A stretch of 64,000 nucleotides of DNA from a bacterium (lineage in GTDB: Bacteria; Planctomycetota; UBA1135; UBA2386), in assembly GCA_030432695.1 (NCBI GenBank), contig JAUILN010000003.1, positions 710,707 through 774,706 on the forward strand. The letters run 5' to 3'. Below the pieces are notes generated by a model. That model was not told where the DNA came from. It was given only the letters and a program-made list of their open reading frames with translations, and did no database searches. The first letter of the stretch is position 1, and every line of letters begins with the position of its first letter. Below are positions 55,001 through 61,981 of this stretch, in pieces. The position numbers and the translations under genes were made by a program.

Positions 55001-55543
55001 CTGCGCGAGGTGGGCGGAGAGCGGTCGGCCGGGAACGTTGCGCATCGCCAGGTAGGGCGTGCCGTCGTGTTCGCCGACGTCGTAGACCGGACAGATCCCC
55101 GGGTGCTCGACGCGGAGCGCGGCCTGGGCTTCGCGGCGGAACCGCTCGCGCGCCTCGTGGCTGAACAGCCCGCGGTCGCGGATCATCTTCAGCGCCACCT
55201 CGCGCACCACCGCGGGACCGGCGTCCCCCGTCCGGACGGAGGTCAGGCGCTGGCGCGCCAGCCAGACGATGCCCATCCCGCCGCTACCGAGCGGACGGAT
55301 CAGTTCGTAGTCACCGAAGCGGACCGGTGCCTCGTCGGGTGCTGGCTCGGCGGCGAGCAGGGTCTCCCACAGTTCGAAGCGGCTGCGGAGGTCCCGCTCC
55401 AGTCCGGGGTGCGCCGAGCAGATCCGTTCGAGGGCGCTGCGGCGTTCCGCAGGGTCGTCGAGGCCGACGATCGGCTCCAGCAGGCGTTCGACCGGGTCGG
55501 GTGGTGTGGAGGGGCTGCCGTCGTTGCTTCGAGAGGTCGCCAC
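52088..55543 (-). CDS. Ser/Thr protein kinase with TPR-rich C-terminal region
   Basis: A 1151-aa protein from GTG 55543. Kinase domain ~79-395: GSGGMG (86-91), Lys119, HRDVKPGN (248-255), DFG (268-270), APEQ (296-299). A Ser/Thr/Gly-rich stretch (~194-217) interrupts the domain before helix E. One TM at ~415-435, then an Arg/Glu/Ala coiled coil (~440-505), then a long array of TPR-like helical pairs (~510-1010) and a helical end. With the ECF sigma factor facing it, it probably belongs to the ECF/kinase signalling type of planctomycetes. GTG follows the lipoprotein stop by 8 nt. Confidence 0.9.
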   Translation of the reverse strand: MATSRSNDGSPSTPPDPVERLLEPIVGLDDPAERRSALERICSAHPGLERDLRSRFELWETLLAAEPAPDEAPVRFGDYELIRPLGSGGMGIVWLARQRLTSVRTGDAGPAVVREVALKMIRDRGLFSHEARERFRREAQAALRVEHPGICPVYDVGEHDGTPYLAMRNVPGRPLSAHLAQAIQRGEPLELPDPGTSSTSSTVHGSGGGGGGSSTSRAQARRRLATTLRFVERAARALHEAHEAGLVHRDVKPGNLMVTPHGDPVVLDFGLARDDTAEEQALTVTGSPVGTPAYMAPEQISPDGRRIDRGTDVHALGATLYQCLTLRPPFAADTREELYLRILHDAPPKPSRLDRNLPRDLDVVIETAMRKEPARRYATALDFAEDLRRVRERQPIHARPTGPLLRARLWAQRNPLVSVVLVLLLASQVAIAWQSLAVAEQARIARDEGRRADRRAHEASEARLAADRQAEEARRSSARAESALTDARAAVQQLVDAAQQQLRDLPAVEDVRGELIEAAIRFHQHFLDRYGDEPRLQRDAGLSRLAAGELLLELGRYSEGMALLEQSRTVFAQAAAANPEDALAAYDTGRACHLLALGHRALGHPESGREELEAAARHKRTGLELVGPAPSYAVSLTVSLGALADAYRESGDDEAALAHCSEILRLLEGIDAPLDDDTRRNAIESRAAALRVRGRVWRDRGEGARALEDFEASLAAYRELMATERRPSRETRSSYSATLMAAAIEERRARHPEMARDMLVEACEVLESLHEDFPGNLQVLRSLATAWNNRATVERQAGQEGPARAALQRALEIQDRLIESNEEVFDAHFAKAMTLYNLGNLERGDLGMAAANQRYHAAAAALEPWSEDPRCAIDGLQLASRIATNLAVSFALLGRGEEADLQFDRAITLSERILARDPDSLRTRGDLARLLHNRGVRARETGDARRATQVLTRSLELRTELSRAGSERRIEPFVDRLATASQLTATLHEAGDAARCHELATSETGWFDTLDTSIRESLLEQVRVRVDLAGMTNDALATRNRDRASLTASRPVDELLAPVFANGAATPRTFAERWRALLLAWEDTPLDPAADARTTAIREAIPDPIDWSEADPLVQRELRSLAERTERILRLNDRDAGDRTADLRALLDTDR

Positions 55544-55551
55544 CGCCCGGT

Positions 55552-55920
55552 TCAGCCTTGGGCTCGGGCGACGATCGCATCGAGCAGTTCGCGGGCCTTG
55601 GCGCGGTAGTCCCGGCCGACATACTCGCGGAGCTGGACCTCGAGGAGGACCGGTCCGTCCTCGCGCTGCCGGACCACGATGTCGCCGCGGCCGGTGCGCA
55701 GGCGTCCGCGGCTCGCCTGGTCGGGTGAGGTCGCGTCGAGTTCGATCTCGTAGCGGCTGCCGTCGGCGCGGAGCGTCGACTTGGCCGCTTCCCACACCGT
55801 CGCGAACGGCAGGTCGAGGTCCTTGCCTTCGACGACGGTGTCCGAGCTGAAGCCGCGCGGGACGTGCGACGAGCAGGCGGCCAGGGCGCAGGTCAGGACG
55901 AGGGCTAGTTCGCGACGCAT
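55552..55920 (-). CDS. Small lipoprotein, first gene of kinase operon
   Basis: A 122-aa protein with a lipoprotein signal (MRRELALVLTCALAACSS; lipobox LAAC, Cys16). The mature part looks like a DUF3568-type or similar small beta domain (LPFATVWEAAKSTLRADGSRYEIELD, DIVVRQREDGPVLLEVQLREYVG). No enzyme motif. It may be the periplasmic partner of the kinase. TAGCTT 7 nt upstream of ATG indicates leaderless transcription of the operon. Confidence 0.72.
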   Translation of the reverse strand: MRRELALVLTCALAACSSHVPRGFSSDTVVEGKDLDLPFATVWEAAKSTLRADGSRYEIELDATSPDQASRGRLRTGRGDIVVRQREDGPVLLEVQLREYVGRDYRAKARELLDAIVARAQG

Positions 55921-55927
55921 CGCCTAC

Positions 55928-55933
55928 AAGCTA
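55928..55933 (-). promoter_or_regulatory. -10-like hexamer of lipoprotein-kinase operon
   Basis: Minus-strand TAGCTT, 7 nt (GTAGGCG), then ATG 55920. No SD. Confidence 0.5.
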
Positions 55934-56153
55934 GCGAGTTGCGGGCGCGGGTCCACGGACTCCGGAATCCCCGCGCCCCGGTAGAGGTCCGCTCGATGGC
56001 ATGGCGATGGTCCCATGGCAGCGACCACCCGGTGCCGGGTTCCGCACCACGTGCCGGAGCCGGGGCTGGGCAGAGGCGTGCCCTCGGCTACGCTGCTGGG
56101 CCCCCCCGGGCGCCTCGGCCGGTCCGGGGCTCCGCTCGTTCCGTCTCGCTCCG

Positions 56154-58034
56154 ATGATGAAGTTCTCCTCGCTGTCGTCCGCAGTCTGCGCCTGCGTCGT
56201 CTTGATCCCGTCGCTGTCTGCCCAAGACTGGGCGGGTCGGATCCTGCAACGCTGGCCCGGCGACACGATCCGCAAGGTGAGCGAGTCCGAGTTTCGGGCC
56301 TTCGTCGGTGCGGCGGTCGACAAGGCCGCGGCCCAGGACGTGTTCCTCGGGCTGCAGTACGCGGCGCTCGATATGGTCCGGCCTGCCGCGGGACCGCAAC
56401 GCAACGCCTACCCGTCGCCGTCCACGGGTCGCGAGCTGCCGCGCGGGCCCCGGATCACCGCCGGCGTGATCGAGGGTGCCGAGCCGAACGGTGATCCCAA
56501 CGGCCCGGTCGCCGGTACGCCGACTCCGGTGGTGTGCGGCGATCAGGGCGAAGGCGCGGTGTTCCCGTTCGGTGACCGTGACTGGTGGCAGTTCAGCGTC
56601 ACGCAGGACACCGGCCTGACGGTCTACACGCTGCCCGGACTCGGCGCGTCGGTGCTGGCCGACACGATGCTGACCGTCCGGGACGCCGCGGGCAACGTGC
56701 TCGCCGCGAACGACGACGACCCGCAGCGCGGTGGCTATTCGCGCATCGACGTCGATCTGACCGCCGGCTCGTACTTCGTCGAGGTGCGGGGCTACGTCGA
56801 CGTGCGCACCGGCAGCTACGCGCTCGACCTGGTGTGTGGCGCGCCGGGAGGGGGCGGTGGTGGTTCGTCGATCCCCGAGGGGCCGGAGCCGAACGGGTCC
56901 GGCGCGACGGCGACCCTGCTCGGCTGCGGCAATCGCGGCGCGGGGGACGTCAATCCGGTGGGTGACAGCGACTGGTGGCAGTTCGACCTGACGGCTGCGG
57001 CGACGATCACCGCGACGACGTCGGCCGGGACGACCGGGACGCCGAATCCCGACACCACGCTCGGTCTCTACGACTCGAACTTCCGCCAGCTCGCGTTCAA
57101 CGACGACGCGCAGGGGCTCTACTCGCAGATCAACATCGCGCTACAGCCGGGGACCTACTTCCTGGACGTCCGCGGCTACGCGAACCGCAATGCGGGGACG
57201 TACGGCCTGGAGCTGGTCTGCGACCTGAGCGGGCCGACGATCCCGGAGGGTCCCGAGCCCAACGACACCAACGCCACCGCGACGCCGCTGCAGTGCGGGG
57301 AGTCCGGGCAGGGCACCGTCGGTTCGAACGGCGACGTCGACTGGTGGATGTTCTCGCTGTCGAGCACCACCGACGTCGTAGGTTCGACCCGTGCAGGCAC
57401 CAACCCGATCAGCGACACGACGCTGGCCCTGCTCGACATGAACGGTCAGCAGCTGGCGTTCAACGACGACGCCAACGGTCTCTACAGCGAGATCTCGATC
57501 CAGCTCGCGGCCGGTACCTACTTCTTCGCGGTCGCGGGCTACCAGACGAATACCGGCGACTACTTCGTCGATCTGAGCTGTTCGGGGAGTGGTGGCGGGA
57601 ATGGCGGCGCGCGCTTCGTGACCGCGCCTGGTGGCTGTGCCGGCACGGTCGGCGTGCCGGCGCTCGGCGCGCGCTCGGGCGAGGTGCCGGTGCTGGGGAG
57701 CACGTTCGCCGTCGAGGTCGTGGGTTGCCCCGCCGGGGCGCAGGTGTTTCCGTTCGTCGGCTTCAGCACCACGCAGACCTCTTCTGGTCTCGCCCTGCCG
57801 CTCGACCTCACCACGGTCGGCGCTCCCGGTTGCTCGCTCGAAGTGGATCCGCTGGTGATCAATCGGCTCACCGCCGATGCCGCGGGGGCGACGACTTCAT
57901 ACGTGTCGGTGCCGGCCGATCAGGCGCTGGTCGGAGCATCGTTCTACGTGCAGGCCATCGTGTTCGACGCCAATGCGAACGGTCTGGGTGCCGTGCTCAG
58001 CAACCGGGGCGAGGGCACCATCGGCGGCCGGTGA
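56154..58034 (+). CDS. Secreted protein with three PPC-like domains and TIGG C-terminus
   Basis: A 626-aa protein with a signal peptide (MMKFSSLSSAVCACVVLIPS, cleavage near SAQ). A helical segment (~25-95) precedes three PPC-like beta domains, each starting with the motif EG-x-EPN and containing a DWW-x-F strand and a GTYF-x-x-V-x-GY strand (DWWQFSVTQ, DWWQFDLTA, DWWMFSLSS). A Gly-rich linker follows the first, and another leads into the C-terminal module (~515-626: LALPLDLTTVGAPGCSL, VPADQALVGASFY, NANGLGAVLSN, TIGGR). PPC domains often help fold or position secreted enzymes, but no enzyme is present; a matrix or adhesion role is inference. Start could be the second ATG (56157). Confidence 0.83.
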   Translation: MMKFSSLSSAVCACVVLIPSLSAQDWAGRILQRWPGDTIRKVSESEFRAFVGAAVDKAAAQDVFLGLQYAALDMVRPAAGPQRNAYPSPSTGRELPRGPRITAGVIEGAEPNGDPNGPVAGTPTPVVCGDQGEGAVFPFGDRDWWQFSVTQDTGLTVYTLPGLGASVLADTMLTVRDAAGNVLAANDDDPQRGGYSRIDVDLTAGSYFVEVRGYVDVRTGSYALDLVCGAPGGGGGGSSIPEGPEPNGSGATATLLGCGNRGAGDVNPVGDSDWWQFDLTAAATITATTSAGTTGTPNPDTTLGLYDSNFRQLAFNDDAQGLYSQINIALQPGTYFLDVRGYANRNAGTYGLELVCDLSGPTIPEGPEPNDTNATATPLQCGESGQGTVGSNGDVDWWMFSLSSTTDVVGSTRAGTNPISDTTLALLDMNGQQLAFNDDANGLYSEISIQLAAGTYFFAVAGYQTNTGDYFVDLSCSGSGGGNGGARFVTAPGGCAGTVGVPALGARSGEVPVLGSTFAVEVVGCPAGAQVFPFVGFSTTQTSSGLALPLDLTTVGAPGCSLEVDPLVINRLTADAAGATTSYVSVPADQALVGASFYVQAIVFDANANGLGAVLSNRGEGTIGGR

Positions 58035-58165
58035 GTCTCTCGGGTTCCAGCGCCTCCTGATTGCATTGCCCCGCGTCGTTACCTGTTCCCTCCACGGCCC
58101 GCTCGGTGGCTGCGGAGTCCTGAGTCCGCGCCGTCGCGCGGTCCCGTTCCATTCCTCCTGACCAC

Positions 58166-59794
58166 ATGCGAAACACCGCTCTTCTCTCCGCCGTCCTGGT
58201 GTCGGCCCTCCTCGGAGGCGCGCCCACCGCGCAGTCGAACCAGATCCCCGGCACCGACCTGCGCCTGGCCGATGCATTCGGCTTCGGCCATCGAGGTCGC
58301 CTGGGCGTCTTCCCCAACGGCGTCAACGGTTTCTCGGCCGGCGTCACGGTCTGCAACATCGGCACCGTCACCCTCGACTGGAGGGCGCCGATGGACGATC
58401 GCCACCCGATGTACGCGTTCCTCGTGACCCGGGAGGCGGACGGCCGCTTCGAGCAGATCTCCGACCGCAGCTACGTGAAGCACGGCTTCGCGTCGATCAA
58501 CGCCAACTTCTGCGGCACCTGCCGGACGTCCAACGGCAGCCTGCTCGGACCCAGCTGCTCGGACACCTACGGGGCGGGTCTCAACGCCGACCGCTACTGG
58601 CTCGGCCCGCAGGAGGAGATCGATCCGTGGCTGGCGGCGTGGAATCCGGTCGGCTCGCACTTCGACCGCGGTGAGCCCGATGTGGGCGCTCCGGCGAACA
58701 TGGACGGCCGGCGCAGCCTGCTCCGTTCGCAGTCGGACAACATGGATCCGGTCCGGCACCGGATCACCGTGAGCGATGCCGACCTGAACGTGCCGAACGC
58801 CAACTTCTACTACGGCATCTACATCGTCGGTCGTGGCGAGCCCGAGGCGAACCGTGAGAACAACATGATCACGCGGCGTCTCAACGCCAACTGGACCGGC
58901 TCGCTGTGGAGCATGACCGAGGTCGGTGGCATCTCCAACGGCACGATCCTGCAGCACTGGAACGGCGCGCGGCTCAGCTCGGTGGCGAACGGCAATGACG
59001 ACGGCCGCTTCCACGTCGCGGTGAAGGTCACCGGTCCCGATGAGCGCGGCATGTGGCGCTACGAGTACGCGATCCACAACCGCGACAACAGCCGCGGTGG
59101 TGCCGGCTTCCGCATCCCGGTCTGCCCGGACGCGCGGATCGAGAACGTCTACTTCAAGGACATCGATGGCGACCCGATGACCGACTGGTCGGTCTCGCGC
59201 ACGGCTCGTGAGTTCGCGTTCCTGGCCCCGGCCGGCAACGCTCACGAGTGGAACACCATCTTCAACTTCGGCTTCGACTGCGATGCGGGTCCGGTGCGCG
59301 GCGACGCGACCATCGACCAGGCCCGTCCGGGTCCAGGCGCGATGCAGCTGACCGTGAACACCGAGGTCCCGGGCCTCGTGTTCTCGCCCTACACCGGTCC
59401 AGGCTGTGGTGCTCCGGCGCCCGAGCTCTATGCCACCGGCACGCCGCCGATGGCCACCATCCCGAACCCGACCTTCGGCCTCCGGATCGAGGGCATGGCG
59501 CCGAACGCCTCGGGTGCGTTGGTCTACAACCTCGCCCCGGGCAGCACGCCGCTGACCGGTGGTTGCACGCTGCACATGCCGCTGACGGGCCTCGAGAACT
59601 ACGGCTCGTTCGCTGCCGACGCCCAGGGCGTGGCGTTCGCGCCGCAGTCGGTGCCGAACATGCCGGCCCTCGAGGGCGCCTCGATCTACTTCCAGGCGAT
59701 CGAGCTGCTCAATGGTGGTCCGCTCTACGGCGCGGGCGAGCTGTCGAACGGTCTGCAGATCCGCATCGGCAACCAGACCAGCGGCTGCCGCTGA
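58166..59794 (+). CDS. Large secreted protein of unknown function with C-terminal module
   Basis: A 542-aa protein with a signal peptide (to about residue 22, GGAPTAQ). The N-terminal ~400 residues form a domain I do not recognise; it has GVTVCNIGTVTLDW, two CxxC-type cysteine sites (FCGTCRTSNG, GPSCSDTYG), and VTGPDERGMWRYEYAIHNRDN, typical of secreted planctomycete proteins of unknown role. The last ~140 residues are a divergent C-terminal module (GGCTLHMPL, ASIYFQAIELL, GAGELSNGLQIRIG). The upstream 131 bp hold no SD. A palindromic element follows the stop. Confidence 0.78.
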   Translation: MRNTALLSAVLVSALLGGAPTAQSNQIPGTDLRLADAFGFGHRGRLGVFPNGVNGFSAGVTVCNIGTVTLDWRAPMDDRHPMYAFLVTREADGRFEQISDRSYVKHGFASINANFCGTCRTSNGSLLGPSCSDTYGAGLNADRYWLGPQEEIDPWLAAWNPVGSHFDRGEPDVGAPANMDGRRSLLRSQSDNMDPVRHRITVSDADLNVPNANFYYGIYIVGRGEPEANRENNMITRRLNANWTGSLWSMTEVGGISNGTILQHWNGARLSSVANGNDDGRFHVAVKVTGPDERGMWRYEYAIHNRDNSRGGAGFRIPVCPDARIENVYFKDIDGDPMTDWSVSRTAREFAFLAPAGNAHEWNTIFNFGFDCDAGPVRGDATIDQARPGPGAMQLTVNTEVPGLVFSPYTGPGCGAPAPELYATGTPPMATIPNPTFGLRIEGMAPNASGALVYNLAPGSTPLTGGCTLHMPLTGLENYGSFAADAQGVAFAPQSVPNMPALEGASIYFQAIELLNGGPLYGAGELSNGLQIRIGNQTSGCR

Positions 59795-59802
59795 GTCGAG
59801 TT

Positions 59803-59848
59803 CTTCCAACCGGTGTCTGGCACCAGTTGCCGTGGCACGGGTTGGAAG
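59803..59848. repeat. Palindromic element 3, GGTGTCTGGCACC core
   Basis: CTTCCAACCGGTG (59803-59815) pairs with CACGGGTTGGAAG (59836-59848) with one mismatch; the core GGTGTCTGGCACC and an internal GTGGCA lie between. It fills the 64-bp gap between convergent genes and so may act as a two-way terminator. The core relates it to elements 1 and 2. Confidence 0.72.
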
Positions 59849-59858
59849 GGCGCGGCGG

Positions 59859-61457
59859 TCACCGACCCTGCTGGCGCTGCGCTTCGAGCATTTCGAGGCG
59901 CTGCATCGCGGGGGCGTAGTCGGGGAACCGCTCCAGCACTTCGCGGAGCAGCGGCTCGGCTTCGTCGAACGCGCCGCGCATCGCCAGCACGTCGGTCAAC
60001 GGGATGATGACCCGTGGATCGGGCTCGTTTCGGTAGGCGATGCGCAGGTGGTGCTCTGCAGCCGTGAAGTGCGTCGGGTCGAAGCGCCCACGCTCGCGCT
60101 CCACCAGGCCGAGCAGCGTGTGCAGTCCCACGTCCTCGACCGGAGTCGCGGCGAGCGCGGTCTCCAGGTGCGCGACGCTCTCGTCCAACCGAGAGCGCGC
60201 CTCGGGGGGCGTGAAGCCACCGGCCAGCGTGGTCTGCGCGAGTTCCCGGCCCATCCGGATCTCGCGGGTCAGCCATGCGGCGTAGCCAGTGAACCCGAGC
60301 CAGGTGACTACCACCACCGCCGCGACCAGGCCCGCGGTCTTCAGTGAGCCGCCGACCTTCAGAGGGCGGCCCTGCAGGGACAGGTCACGGCGCGTCACCA
60401 GCCGCCAGCCCAGCACCAGCGTGATCGCGGCGATCACGCCGAGCCCCACCGCGAGCAGCAGCGAGACGTAGCCGAACAGGCCGCGGTAGACGAAGTAGGT
60501 GGTCGCGGCCCAGACGGTGACCATCAGCAGCTCCTCGCCCCACGAGAAGTCGGCCTGCTGTTTTCGCCAGCGGGTCAGCAGAGCGCGCCCGCGGCTCACC
60601 GGCCGCGGCTTCGCGAAGCCGTAGCGGAGCGCGTCCTTCGGGCAGGCCGAGACGCAGTCCATGCACTTCATGCAGCCGGGGTCGATGACCATGCCGTGCT
60701 GCGCGACCTCTTTGTGCACGAGGACGTTGCTGGTGCAGACCGCCGTGCAGTGGCCGCAGGTCTCGCAGTCGTCGTTGACCAGGATCCGGCCCATGGCGAG
60801 CGGCTCCACCGCCCCGAACACCGCGCCGTAGGGACAGCCGAAGGTGCAGAACCCCTTTGCTCCGAGCCACCACACCAGCAGGAACCCGTCGACCGCGATG
60901 GTGATCAACGCCATCCAGAGGCCGGGGAACTTGCGCCAGAACTCGGTCGTGGTCAGCGCGGCTTGCCATTCAGGAGCGGGCTCGCCGACCAGCCAGCGGT
61001 CCAGCACCGGCCACGCGAACATGAAGAACGCGACCACCGCCGGCGCGAGGATCAGCAGGCGGGCACGCACCGGTCGCGGGCGGAGGCCCACCCGGCCGAG
61101 GAGCCACGCGCACGCGTCCTGGTAGGCGACGAAGTGGCAGGCCCAGCCGCAGATCCAGCGGCCGAGCAGCAGCGCGGAGAGGATCGCCAGCCCGAAGAAC
61201 ACCATGCCGGCGTTCACGCCGCCGGTGTCCAGTGCCTCCTCGGTCTCCGATGGTTCGATCGGCGAGACCGTGCTGCCGTCGGCGAGCCACTGGGCGATGT
61301 GGATCGCCGCCGCCACGTGCACGAGTAGCAGGACGACCGCGCGGATGCGACCCCGCTTCGAGCCCTTCACGGTGCCACGCGGCTTGAATCGGTCGGGCCG
61401 TGGCAGGTCGGAGCCAGCTGGACGGGATGCGGCCGGTGCCGCGTCGGTCGTGCTCAT
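59859..61457 (-). CDS. Membrane 4Fe-4S ferredoxin-type protein with C-terminal TPRs
   Basis: A 532-aa protein. A basic N-terminus and TM1 (~41-60) lead to TM helices with cysteine pairs in membrane-edge loops (GRWICGWACHF; GFCTFGCPYGA), as in NapH/CcoG/NosR relatives. Two [4Fe-4S] motifs follow in the soluble region: CETCGHCTAVC and CMKCMDCVSACP. After two further TM helices (~330-410), TPR-like helices close the protein (FDEAEPLLREVLERFPDYAPAMQRL). It should shuttle electrons across or along the inner membrane; the partner is unknown. The start overlaps the hemerythrin gene by 4 bp, which hints at a redox or oxygen link. Confidence 0.88.
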   Translation of the reverse strand: MSTTDAAPAASRPAGSDLPRPDRFKPRGTVKGSKRGRIRAVVLLLVHVAAAIHIAQWLADGSTVSPIEPSETEEALDTGGVNAGMVFFGLAILSALLLGRWICGWACHFVAYQDACAWLLGRVGLRPRPVRARLLILAPAVVAFFMFAWPVLDRWLVGEPAPEWQAALTTTEFWRKFPGLWMALITIAVDGFLLVWWLGAKGFCTFGCPYGAVFGAVEPLAMGRILVNDDCETCGHCTAVCTSNVLVHKEVAQHGMVIDPGCMKCMDCVSACPKDALRYGFAKPRPVSRGRALLTRWRKQQADFSWGEELLMVTVWAATTYFVYRGLFGYVSLLLAVGLGVIAAITLVLGWRLVTRRDLSLQGRPLKVGGSLKTAGLVAAVVVVTWLGFTGYAAWLTREIRMGRELAQTTLAGGFTPPEARSRLDESVAHLETALAATPVEDVGLHTLLGLVERERGRFDPTHFTAAEHHLRIAYRNEPDPRVIIPLTDVLAMRGAFDEAEPLLREVLERFPDYAPAMQRLEMLEAQRQQGR

Positions 61458-61954
61458 GGATCGGTCGGGTTCCGGGCGCCGCGGACGGTCTCGAGGACGC
61501 GCACCTGGGACGGTTCGTCGAGGTGCTCCGAGAGGAACGGGTAGACCGCTCGTCCTTCGCGCAGATCGTGATGGGCCATCAGGTTCTTGAGCCAGGCCTC
61601 GGCGTCCAGCAGATCGAGGAGTTCCGCATCGTCGACCGGCTCGGCCAGCTCCGCCAGCCGTCGGTCGAGGTTGGCCAGGAAGTTCCGGAGCTTGTCGTGC
61701 TCCTTGAGGATCTGTGCGGGCGGGCTGTCGGTGGCGTCGCCGCCGGCCTCGGCGTAGGCGGGGAGCACGTGCCGCTCCTCCAGCTCGGCGTGTTCGCGGA
61801 GGGTCGTCGCGAACTCCGTGAAGGCTCGGCGGGCCCGCGGCAGGTCCCGATCCAGCAGCGCCTTGCGGTGCATCAGGAACAGGCGCTCGTGTTCCCGGTG
61901 TTCGGCCATCATCGCCGACTCGAGGGCGCCAGGAGGGGTGTTCCGATCATTCAC
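61454..61954 (-). CDS. Hemerythrin HHE-domain protein
   Basis: A 166-aa helical bundle with iron ligands spread along the chain: AEHREHERLF, LREHAELEERHVLP, LKEHDKLRNF and AHHDLREGRAVYPFL. These match the HHE di-iron fold, which binds O2 or NO or protects Fe-S clusters. The GTG start (61954) lies only 27 bp from the divergent hydrolase start. The 4-bp overlap with the Fe-S protein gene suggests that the two act together. Confidence 0.9.
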   Translation of the reverse strand: MNDRNTPPGALESAMMAEHREHERLFLMHRKALLDRDLPRARRAFTEFATTLREHAELEERHVLPAYAEAGGDATDSPPAQILKEHDKLRNFLANLDRRLAELAEPVDDAELLDLLDAEAWLKNLMAHHDLREGRAVYPFLSEHLDEPSQVRVLETVRGARNPTDP

Positions 61955-61964
61955 GGGACCGGTC

Positions 61965-61974
61965 GTTGTAGCAT
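61965..61974. promoter_or_regulatory. Overlapping divergent -10 elements
   Basis: On the minus strand TACAAC (61970-61965) precedes GTG 61954 by 10 nt. On the plus strand TAGCAT (61969-61974) precedes ATG 61982 by 7 nt. The hexamers share two bases, so the two promoters cannot be occupied together. Confidence 0.5.
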
Positions 61975-61981
61975 GGCGGTC

